Shown: positions 1 through 5,832 of the stretch, piece after piece | Numbering within the stretch: position 1 is the stretch's first letter | Layout of the letters: every line of letters begins with the position of its first letter | The notes under the pieces: generated by a model | What the model was told of the DNA's origin: nothing | Seen by the model: only the letters and a program-made list of their open reading frames with translations | The model's database searches: none | Position numbers and translations under genes: made by a program | Source of the DNA: Treponema sp. | GTDB taxonomy: Bacteria > Spirochaetota > Spirochaetia > Treponematales > Breznakiellaceae | DNA: 10,729 nt | Assembly: GCA_031270205.1 (NCBI GenBank) | Contig: JAISYA010000231.1 | Span: 1-10,729, forward strand | Direction: 5' to 3'

Positions 1-906
1 GGGGGGCTGCATCGTTTTATGAACTGGGAACGGAACATCCTCACCGACTCCGGGGGCTTTCAGGTTTTTTCCCTGCCGGCCCTGTGTAAAATTACCGTTG
101 AAGGGGCCTGGTTTCAGTCCCATATTGACGGCTCCCGGCATTTTCTCTGCCCCGAAAAAGTCGTGGACATTCAGGCTGTGCTGGGCAGCGACATCCAGAT
201 GCAGCTTGACGTGTGCAGCGGCTGGGGAAGCGGCCGCGCCGAAGCGGAAAAGGCCCTGGACATCAGCGGCGAATGGCTGCTCAGGGCAAAGGCCGCCTGG
301 GAGGAAAAGTCGGCGGGCGGCGTGTACCGGGGGCTGCTGTTCAGCATAGTCCAGGGCAACTTTTTCCCCGATCTGCGCGAGCGGAGCGCGGAGGCTTGTA
401 TACGCTCCGGCACTCCCGGCATAGCCATTGGCGGGCTTTCCGTTGGGGAGCCGCCCGATGTTTTTGCCGAGTACCTCGCCCTGAGCGCCGCCCTGCTGCC
501 GGAAGGAAAACCCCGCTATGTAATGGGAATTGGCACGCCGGAGTACATTCTTGACGCCATAGAGAACGGAATCGACATGTTTGACTGTGTGCTTCCCACG
601 AGGGAGGCGAGAAACGGTAAAGTGTATACCCGCGCGGGGCCGTTTGCCCTGAAAAAAGCCGAAAACCGCCTTGATTTTTCGCCGATAGATAAAGAGTGCG
701 GGTGTAAGGTGTGCCGGCAGTACAGCCGGGCCTATCTCAGGCATCTCTTTAAGTCCGGGGAGATACTCTGTTCCATGCTGGCCAGTTACCATAACCTGTA
801 TTTTCTGAACGAACTGGTCCTCAATGCCCGCCGGGCCATTGAGGAAAACCGCTTTCCTGATTTCAAAAAGCAATTTCTTTCCCGGTATAGGGAGGAGCAG
901 GCATGA
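1..906 (+). CDS. tgt: tRNA-guanine transglycosylase, 3' part (5' end outside window)
   Basis: Queuine/preQ1 tRNA-ribosyltransferase, which swaps the guanine at the wobble position of GUN-anticodon tRNAs for the queuosine precursor in the cytoplasm. The reading frame is open from base 1 (GGLHRF before the first Met at 19), so the gene enters from the left; by comparison with the E. coli enzyme roughly 70 N-terminal residues are missing. Numbering from Met 19: DSGGFQVF at 10-17 holds the general acid/base Asp10; Asp64 and Gln112 align with base-recognition residues; GGLSVGE is at 138-144; FDCVLPTR carries the nucleophile Asp189. The zinc site is complete: Cys227, Cys229, Cys232 (CGCKVC) and His258. 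The segment after Asp64 reads VCSGWGSG instead of the E. coli ECTPYPA, a local divergence. The C-terminus is normal and its stop overlaps the next start codon. Identification is firm. Confidence 0.96.
   Translation, partial: GGLHRFMNWERNILTDSGGFQVFSLPALCKITVEGAWFQSHIDGSRHFLCPEKVVDIQAVLGSDIQMQLDVCSGWGSGRAEAEKALDISGEWLLRAKAAWEEKSAGGVYRGLLFSIVQGNFFPDLRERSAEACIRSGTPGIAIGGLSVGEPPDVFAEYLALSAALLPEGKPRYVMGIGTPEYILDAIENGIDMFDCVLPTREARNGKVYTRAGPFALKKAENRLDFSPIDKECGCKVCRQYSRAYLRHLFKSGEILCSMLASYHNLYFLNELVLNARRAIEENRFPDFKKQFLSRYREEQA
891..897 (+). promoter_or_regulatory. Ribosome binding site of the HEAT-repeat gene
   Basis: GGAGGAG lies inside the last codons of tgt, 5 nt before the ATG at 903. With the ATGA stop/start overlap it indicates translational coupling of the two genes and fixes the start of the downstream one. 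Confidence 0.8.
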
Positions 907-2510
907 AAAATCTTTTTTTCGTTTTGGGTATTTTTTTTCTGGGCGCTTTCCTGTATGCGCAGGAGGAGAGCGAACCGGTAACGCCGGCCGCGCCCGCCGA
1001 ATCCGCGTCTCCGGAAGTCTCCGCGCCGGTCGACACTCCCACAGCTCCGGACATATCCGTAACGCCGGATCTGTCCGCCGAATCCGCGCCGTCTGACGAG
1101 AGCGCGGCCGGTACCGCTATAGAGGATACGCCCGCGTCACCCGACGCCTCCACAGCCTCCGACACGTCCGCGCCGGTCGACGCGCAAACGGCCTCCGATA
1201 CATCCGCGCCGTCCGACGCGGCCTCCGCGCCGAATCCCCCCGACCCCGGCCGGCTTGCCACCATCAGCTACGGTACCGAGACGGAAATCGCCGCCCTTGT
1301 GCAGACGCTGAAAACCGAAGGCTCTGACGAACTTGACGAAGAACTTGCGGCCCTGGCGGAAAACACCAGAAACCAGAAAATCCTCAGCGGCATATTCGGC
1401 TTTTTCGGCGAGCGGGAAAAAAGCGGCCTGGAAGAGCGGGCAATCAGGGCCGTACAGGAACGGAGCGGGGAGGCCAATGAAACGGTTTTAGCCGCCATTG
1501 AGTATCTGGGCAGAACAAAAGACGAAAAAGCCGGGGCGGTTTTAATGGAACTCCTCGACGCCGAAGAACGGCGCTATATGAACGCCGCGTTCCGCGCCCT
1601 GGGCCGCGCGGGCGGAGCCGGCGGGGAAGGGAAGGACGAAGCCGCCGGGTACCTCATCGACTATTACACTTACCGCGATCCGGGGGAGGAAAACCAGCGG
1701 GATATCATAAGCGCCGTGGGAGAGACCGGCTCGGTTAAGGGCGTCCCGTTTCTCGCCGAAATCGCCGCCAACAACGAAGAGCGCGCCGCGCTGCGCATCG
1801 CCGCCCTGGATTCCATTGCCAAAATCGGCGACCCGGGCGGGCTTGACGCCGTCCTTGCCTGCATTTCCGCGGGCGACCCCAATGTCCGTTCCGGCGCGGT
1901 AGCCGCCCTCGGTCCCTTTTCCGGCAACAAGACGGACCGCGCCATCCTTGAGGCGTTCAGGGATTCCTACTACCGGACCCGTCTCGCGGCGGCTCAGGCC
2001 AGCCGGGAACGAAAACTCGTTGCCGCCGTTCCCTATTTGAAATACCGCGCCGAACAGGATGAAGTCCCCAATGTAAAAGACGAGGCAATCCGCGCCCTGG
2101 GCGCTATCGGTAACGAAGAAGCGATGAGCATACTGGAAAGCCTGTTCAAGGAACGCAAAAATTCCGACCGTGTCCGCATCGGCTCTTCGGAGATGCTGAT
2201 AAAAAACGCCCCCGCAGCGTACCTTGACCGCCTGATCGCCGAGTTGGACGAGGCAAAACAGAAAAACCAGAACGCCCTGTACAACGGCTTTCTTAAAGTA
2301 ATCGCCGAGGCCCGGACCGAAAGCGCCGAATCGGTCGCCCGCCGCCTTATGCAAAGCGCGGGCATTGTGGAAAAATCCTACGGCCTGGACCTGGCCGTTA
2401 ACAACAACCTTACCGGCCTCGCCGGGGAAATAAAAACCCTCACCGGTGACCGGAACGAAAGCCTGGCCCGCAAAGCCCGCCGAACCGCGGAAAAACTGGG
2501 TATTGAGTGA
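903..2510 (+). CDS. Exported HEAT-repeat protein with Ala/Pro/Ser/Asp-rich linker
   Basis: 535 residues, function unknown. A Sec signal peptide is visible: MKNLF, a hydrophobic stretch at about 4-18, then LYA before QEE (predicted cleavage after Ala19). There is no lipobox, so a soluble periplasmic or secreted protein is inferred. Residues 21-118 are low-complexity, rich in Ala, Ser, Pro, Asp and Thr, with recurring SAPVD/SAPSD blocks and no predicted fold. From about 145 to the end the protein is helical with HEAT/PBS-lyase-like repeats: clear helix pairs around 266-289, 297-341, 358-380 and 390-415, with the ALDSIAKIGDPGGLDAVLACI pattern typical of such scaffolds. HEAT arrays usually bind proteins; no catalytic motif is seen. 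The start overlaps the tgt stop (ATGA) behind a strong ribosome binding site, so it is probably co-transcribed with tgt, although no shared function is obvious. Confidence 0.88.
   Translation: MKNLFFVLGIFFLGAFLYAQEESEPVTPAAPAESASPEVSAPVDTPTAPDISVTPDLSAESAPSDESAAGTAIEDTPASPDASTASDTSAPVDAQTASDTSAPSDAASAPNPPDPGRLATISYGTETEIAALVQTLKTEGSDELDEELAALAENTRNQKILSGIFGFFGEREKSGLEERAIRAVQERSGEANETVLAAIEYLGRTKDEKAGAVLMELLDAEERRYMNAAFRALGRAGGAGGEGKDEAAGYLIDYYTYRDPGEENQRDIISAVGETGSVKGVPFLAEIAANNEERAALRIAALDSIAKIGDPGGLDAVLACISAGDPNVRSGAVAALGPFSGNKTDRAILEAFRDSYYRTRLAAAQASRERKLVAAVPYLKYRAEQDEVPNVKDEAIRALGAIGNEEAMSILESLFKERKNSDRVRIGSSEMLIKNAPAAYLDRLIAELDEAKQKNQNALYNGFLKVIAEARTESAESVARRLMQSAGIVEKSYGLDLAVNNNLTGLAGEIKTLTGDRNESLARKARRTAEKLGIE
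1152..1223 (+). repeat. Tandem 36-bp coding repeat in the HEAT-protein linker
   Basis: Two adjacent 36-bp units (1152-1187 and 1188-1223) encode TASDTSAPVDAQ and TASDTSAPSDAA. They differ at about 8 of 36 bases. More degenerate copies of the SAP-D motif lie upstream from about 1020. In-frame duplication within a flexible linker is the simplest explanation. Confidence 0.7.
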
Positions 2511-2600
2511 ACTTTGACCCGGCAAGTCTAAAGCTCGCGCGCCGGCTAAAAAAATACCGAAGTAGACAGAATATACATTATGAATAGTAAATGATATATA

Positions 2601-2634
2601 AAAAGGGGATTAGAGTACGCCAAATATCCCTTTT
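2601..2634. terminator. Probable bidirectional terminator between converging genes
   Basis: AAAAGGGGAT (2601-2610) pairs with ATCCCTTTT (2626-2634), with one bulged G and a 15-nt loop. Read on the plus strand the stem ends in CCCTTTT; read on the minus strand it ends in CCCCTTTTT and continues AT-rich. It lies between the HEAT gene stop (2510) and the lipoprotein stop (2666), where a terminator serving both directions would be expected. The rest of 2511-2665 shows nothing coding. Confidence 0.55.
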
Positions 2635-2665
2635 CGTTAAGATCTTCGCTCTCTCCCCTTTGCGG

Positions 2666-3445
2666 TCAAGAAGACTTCTCCGGGAGTCTGAGTATGCCGA
2701 TAAATGTGGGGCTGCTGAATATGTTGGCCATTTTATCTTTTCCTACCGCGACAACATATAAAGATATGTAGGTATATTTGGATGCGGACCCTATGGAAGA
2801 ATTGCCGGCCACATCCAAATTGGTTTTTGCGGTGTTATCCGGGCCGGCGTTAAGATCCGCGTGGTTTTGGAAATAACGATCAGGCAAAGGCCTGTTGCTG
2901 TCGGTCTGTATATAATCCTCACCTCTGGAACGGTACAAATTATAGGAGATCCCTCCTTCAACTGTTAAGGTGGGAATACTTCCGACAATAGGCGAACATT
3001 CTATTACGATTGTTTTACCCAGGCTGCCGTTGTCCAGCAGAGTCTTAATATCCGTACCTTCCAGGGCCATCTCATAATAGCCCCTGCTTCTGAAAATGCT
3101 GTCGACATTGGTATTTGTCGTAGTGCTGGTAACATCGGTACTGGGATAAATATACGAATAGTCCGATGCCAGGGAACTATTTATGGCGCTCAGCGCGGAA
3201 CTGGAGGTCTGAATTTGACCGCTTTCATTTTGGGCGCTTACATAAATACGGTATAAAATACTGAAATTGGTAAAAACATTGCTGCCGGCACTGGTGGGGA
3301 GCCGCATGGTAGCCTTGTTGTTCAATTCAACTTCAACAATATTACCTTGAGGCACTGGCGGAACATAGGAATACTCCTCCAACCCGCAGGAACCCAAGCA
3401 GACGGCAAAAACCGCCGGAATTAGAATACCTGTTTTTTTTGTCAT
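2666..3445 (-). CDS. Predicted lipoprotein, unknown function
   Basis: 259 residues from the ATG at 3445. The N-terminus is a lipoprotein signal: MTKK, a hydrophobic stretch, then LGSC with the lipidated Cys at residue 20, so membrane anchoring is inferred. The mature protein looks beta-rich, with FTNFSILYRIYVS at about 58-70, a Ser/Thr/Asn-rich stretch near 104-116, and closing strands YTYISLYVVAVG and SPTFIGILRLP. I do not recognise a family; a surface or periplasmic spirochaetal lipoprotein is the furthest the sequence goes. A GTG 36 nt upstream would add 12 residues, but that extension is merely one copy of a duplicated ribosome-binding segment, and it would put charged residues before the signal, so the ATG is preferred. 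Base composition differs from neighbours: 161 of 360 bases in 2701-3060 are G or C (about 45%), against about 66% in HEAT-gene samples. This suggests a different history or different selection. Transcribed separately from the upstream cluster after a 164-nt gap. Confidence 0.8.
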   Translation of the reverse strand: MTKKTGILIPAVFAVCLGSCGLEEYSYVPPVPQGNIVEVELNNKATMRLPTSAGSNVFTNFSILYRIYVSAQNESGQIQTSSSALSAINSSLASDYSYIYPSTDVTSTTTNTNVDSIFRSRGYYEMALEGTDIKTLLDNGSLGKTIVIECSPIVGSIPTLTVEGGISYNLYRSRGEDYIQTDSNRPLPDRYFQNHADLNAGPDNTAKTNLDVAGNSSIGSASKYTYISLYVVAVGKDKMANIFSSPTFIGILRLPEKSS

Positions 3446-3485
3446 ATTCTTCCTAAACACAATTATATCCTTCCTAAACACAATT
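3444..3485 (-). repeat. Tandem 21-bp direct repeat carrying the lipoprotein ribosome binding site
   Basis: Two abutting 21-bp units (3444-3464 and 3465-3485) match at 20 of 21 bases. Each contains TTTAGGAAG on the minus strand. The copy next to the gene places AGGAAG 3 nt before the ATG at 3445; the second copy presents AGGAAGG 21 nt further upstream, followed by ATA instead of ATG. Because 21 is a multiple of three, the duplication also creates an in-frame GTG start at 3481. Confidence 0.9.
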
Positions 3486-3487
3486 CA

Positions 3488-3517
3488 ACTATAAGCTACC
3501 CCGCCCTTCCTCTGCAA
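3488..3517 (-). promoter_or_regulatory. Candidate sigma-70-type promoter of the lipoprotein gene
   Basis: On the minus strand TATAGT (3488-3493, five of six to the -10 consensus) lies 18 nt downstream of TTGCAG (3512-3517, a weak -35). The predicted start near 3481 leaves a leader of about 36 nt made up almost wholly of the tandem 21-bp repeat. Prediction by eye only. Confidence 0.35.
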
Positions 3518-3532
3518 GCCCCCTTTGTGCCA
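3518..3532 (-). promoter_or_regulatory. Candidate sigma-54 promoter motif upstream of the lipoprotein gene
   Basis: The minus strand reads TGGCAC followed by AAAGGGGGC. TGGCAC is a perfect -24 element, and GG is separated from GC by exactly 10 nt as sigma-54 requires, but the TT that usually precedes GC is replaced by GG. The start would fall about 60 nt before the ATG. It overlaps the competing sigma-70 candidate, and a sigma-54 activator is encoded nearby. Weak evidence. Confidence 0.25.
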
Positions 3533-3576
3533 GGGCAAAAGCATTTACTCCAATAGTGGTTAAATTGCTTCTTTAC

Positions 3577-3610
3577 GCCCGATCCCCGGACGCAGCCGAA
3601 GGATCGCGGC
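3577..3610 (-). terminator. Hairpin directly after the TPR gene, possible terminator
   Basis: GCCCGATCC (3577-3585) pairs with GGATCGCGGC (3601-3610), giving nine base pairs with one bulged C; the loop contains a further CGG/CCG pairing. The stem begins at the TAG stop of the TPR gene on the minus strand. No T-run follows, so it is not a classical intrinsic terminator; it could cap the 3' end of the mRNA or assist factor-dependent termination. Confidence 0.4.
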
Positions 3611-4281
3611 TATTTTTCCAGGGCGATAATCCGGCTGTGGGCCAGGCTCGTCCAAACCGCGTCGGCGGGCCAGCCTGAGATTACCGCGCGGTAGGCGGCA
3701 ATGGCGGCGGCGGTATCATTGAGGGATTCCTGTAGCCTGCCGATGGAAAACTGGGCCCTGGCCGCGCCGGGAAAGACGCTCCGGGTATCGCTTATGCTTT
3801 GGGTATACAGCGCTATGGCTTCCCCGGTTTTTCCCTGCTCTTCGGCGGCTACGCCGGCGTTAAAATAAGCCGCCGGGGCAAGGTAGGTTTTTGCCGCGGC
3901 CTTCGCGGCGCTTGTCCACGCCTTTTCGGATTCGGCCCATTCTTTTTTATCGGCATAAATAGCGGCGATAATGGACCAGGCCCTGCCGCCGGCGTAACCG
4001 GAACTTTTCCCCGCAAAAGAACTGAGTTCCGCAAGCAGGGTTTTTACATTCTCCGCCGATGATTCTTCGTTAATCGAAAAACGCAGTTCCTCATAGCGGC
4101 GGTTAAATTCCTCGGCCCTGCTTATCGCCTTTTTCCGGAACAGGTCGGAGAGGGAAAACACCGCCACCAAAATGACCAGCAGCGCCACTATGCAGCCCAG
4201 GGAAATAAAAATGGGTTTTCTGTTTTTTTGGGTAAATGCGTTGATACGCCCAACGAGGCTCAGTTTTTCGTTATTTTCCAT
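3610..4281 (-). CDS. Membrane-anchored TPR protein (YfgM-like layout)
   Basis: 223 residues. A short basic cytoplasmic end (to about 22) is followed by one membrane segment at about 23-45, then a periplasmic or extracytoplasmic helical domain. TPR-type helix pairs are seen at about 100-133, 136-168 (FNAGVAAEEQGKTGEAIALY) and 173-206 (AQFSIGRLQESLNDTAAAIA). Length, single N-terminal anchor and C-terminal TPR array resemble the YfgM/TPR_21 group, which in E. coli associates with the Sec translocon and periplasmic chaperones; that role is only a family-level inference here. The start is secure: AAGGAG (4288-4293) lies 6 nt before the ATG and overlaps the stop of the sigma-54 activator gene, 3 nt upstream. 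The two are therefore almost certainly co-transcribed and probably translationally coupled. A stable hairpin begins at its stop codon. Confidence 0.85.
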   Translation of the reverse strand: MENNEKLSLVGRINAFTQKNRKPIFISLGCIVALLVILVAVFSLSDLFRKKAISRAEEFNRRYEELRFSINEESSAENVKTLLAELSSFAGKSSGYAGGRAWSIIAAIYADKKEWAESEKAWTSAAKAAAKTYLAPAAYFNAGVAAEEQGKTGEAIALYTQSISDTRSVFPGAARAQFSIGRLQESLNDTAAAIAAYRAVISGWPADAVWTSLAHSRIIALEK

Positions 4282-4284
4282 GTA

Positions 4285-5799
4285 TCACTCCTTGGGATTG
4301 AGTATATGCAAATCTTTTATCAGCTTTGATAAATAGGTCCGCTGTATGTCCAGCGCTTTGGCGGTTTCGGTCTGGTTCCAGTTGTTTTCTTCCAGTACCT
4401 TGCGGATAAATTGGGTCTTGAACGCGTTGATCGCGGTTTTAAGGTCACGGTCCCCGGACTCCGCTTCCACCATGCCGGAGCCGGTTTTCAGGAAAAGATC
4501 TTCCCGCTGTATCAGCTTGTTCTTGCCCAAGACGCAGGCCCGCTCTATGCAGTTTTCAAGCTCCCGGATATTGCCCGGCCAGGAATAGGTGAGCATCGCC
4601 TCCATGGCCTCGCCGGAAAAGCCGTCAAACTGCTTTTTCGTTTCCCCCATAAATTTGGCAAGGAAAAATTTCGCCAGTTCGGGAATATCCTCCGGGCGCT
4701 GCCGCAGGGGCGGGATATACAGGGGCAGCACGTTGAGGCGGTAGTACAGGTCGCTTCTGAACTCTCCTTTCTCCACCAGGGCCTCAATGTCTTTGTTTGT
4801 GGCGGCGAGTATCCGCACGTTGACGGTTACCGTGGTGTCGGAGCCTACTTTTTCAAAGGTCCTTTCCTGGATAACCCGCAGGAGTTTCGCCTGCAGCGCC
4901 AGGGGCAGATCGCCGATCTCGTCAAGGAAGATCGTACCTCCGTTGGCCATCTCGAAACGGCCCTGCCTGTTGGCTACCGCGTTCGTAAACGCGCCTTTAA
5001 CATGGCCGAAAAGCTCGCTCTCCAAAAGCCCTTCGGGCAGGGCCGCGCAGTTCACCCGGATAAAGGGGGCGCGGCTGCGGGGGCTGCGCAGGTGTATCTG
5101 CTCGGCGAACAGCTCCTTCCCTACCCCGCTCTCCCCCAGGATCAGCACCGAGGAATCGGTCTTTGCCACCTGGTCAATCATATCGATTTTTTCAAGAATC
5201 ACGGGGCTTGTCGTTATCATCGTGTGAAAGCCCTTGTTGCTGTCAAGCCGGTCCTGCAAAATGCGAATCTCGCTGCGGGCCTGTTCAATGCTTTTGGTAT
5301 TGACGATAGCGAGGGCAGCCTGGTTGGCGAATATCTCAAGCCATTCAAGATCTTCCTGGGTAAAAGCCGCCTTTTCCTGTTTATTGATGACCTCGATAAC
5401 TCCCATACATTCGTCTTTGATCCGCATGGGAACGGCGATCATGGTACTGGAAGGATATTCCTTCTGATTTGAACCGGCGTTCAGATGGCGTTTATCGTTG
5501 GGAACATCGTTTACGATGATTGACTTGTTGTGCTGAGCTACCCAGCCGACAATGCCCTCCCCCATTTTGACGGTGAACCGCCTGACTTCCTGGCTTTTGG
5601 AACCGGCGGCCACTTCAAACTGCAGTTCCTGCCGTTCCCTGTCCACGAGCAGCATGCTTGAGGCCTCCCCGCCGCACAGCCTCGTGGCGGATTCCAGAAT
5701 CCGGGCAAGCAGGGGGCGGACATCCCGGTAATTTGAGTTTACGAGAGTGTTAATCTCGATCAGAGTGTTAAATTTTTGGGCGTCAATTTTTGACAGCAT
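4285..5799 (-). CDS. GAF-domain sigma-54-dependent transcriptional activator (AAA+, Fis-type HTH)
   Basis: 504 residues; an enhancer-binding protein that uses ATP hydrolysis to open sigma-54 promoters. Domains: GAF sensor at about 10-168, short coiled linker 170-190, AAA+ domain about 195-430, C-terminal Fis helix-turn-helix about 470-498 (NQTETAKALDIQRTYLSKLI). Visible motifs: Walker A GESGVGKE (222-229), Walker B TIFLDEIG with Asp293 and Glu294, sensor I ATN (Asn335), candidate arginine finger in FRSDLYYRLN (348-356), sensor II WPGNIREL (407-414). The sigma-54 contact loop reads GAFTNA (269-274) instead of the usual GAFTGA. There is no receiver domain, so control is likely through a ligand or partner of the GAF domain, as in NifA/FhlA-type activators. 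The ATG at 5799 lacks a clear ribosome binding site; an in-frame TGA at 5821-5823 limits upstream alternatives. It follows cmk-rpsA by 33 nt. Target genes cannot be read from the sequence. Confidence 0.95.
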   Translation of the reverse strand: MLSKIDAQKFNTLIEINTLVNSNYRDVRPLLARILESATRLCGGEASSMLLVDRERQELQFEVAAGSKSQEVRRFTVKMGEGIVGWVAQHNKSIIVNDVPNDKRHLNAGSNQKEYPSSTMIAVPMRIKDECMGVIEVINKQEKAAFTQEDLEWLEIFANQAALAIVNTKSIEQARSEIRILQDRLDSNKGFHTMITTSPVILEKIDMIDQVAKTDSSVLILGESGVGKELFAEQIHLRSPRSRAPFIRVNCAALPEGLLESELFGHVKGAFTNAVANRQGRFEMANGGTIFLDEIGDLPLALQAKLLRVIQERTFEKVGSDTTVTVNVRILAATNKDIEALVEKGEFRSDLYYRLNVLPLYIPPLRQRPEDIPELAKFFLAKFMGETKKQFDGFSGEAMEAMLTYSWPGNIRELENCIERACVLGKNKLIQREDLFLKTGSGMVEAESGDRDLKTAINAFKTQFIRKVLEENNWNQTETAKALDIQRTYLSKLIKDLHILNPKE

Positions 5800-5802
5800 A
5801 AT

Positions 5803-5832
5803 CGGCCGTCTTGTATACCGTCACCGTGGCCG
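5803..5832 (-). other. Inverted repeat in the cmk-rpsA / sigma-54 activator gap
   Basis: CGGCC (5803-5807) can pair with GGCCG (5828-5832) across a 20-nt loop, occupying nearly all of the 33-nt gap just before the activator ATG. No T-run follows. The five-pair stem is modest, but it may matter because this start has no obvious ribosome binding site. Confidence 0.25.

Noticed and set aside
1542..2525. Minus-strand open frame (327 codons) opposite the HEAT gene
   Set aside because: Gly/Phe/Val-rich translation typical of antisense frames; the plus strand has signal peptide, coupled start and HEAT pattern.
2519..2552. CCGGC/GCCGG stem followed by seven A, considered as a terminator of the HEAT gene
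   Set aside because: Only five pairs over a long loop, and the homopolymer is A on the plus strand; on the minus strand the T-run precedes the stem. The hairpin at 2601-2634 is far better.
3444..3485. Start of a CRISPR array
   Set aside because: Only two abutting units, no spacers, and they overlap a ribosome binding site; a simple tandem duplication explains it.
4411..5472. Plus-strand open frame (353 codons) opposite the sigma-54 activator
   Set aside because: The opposite strand carries intact AAA+ motifs; this frame has no family resemblance and no promoter or ribosome binding context.
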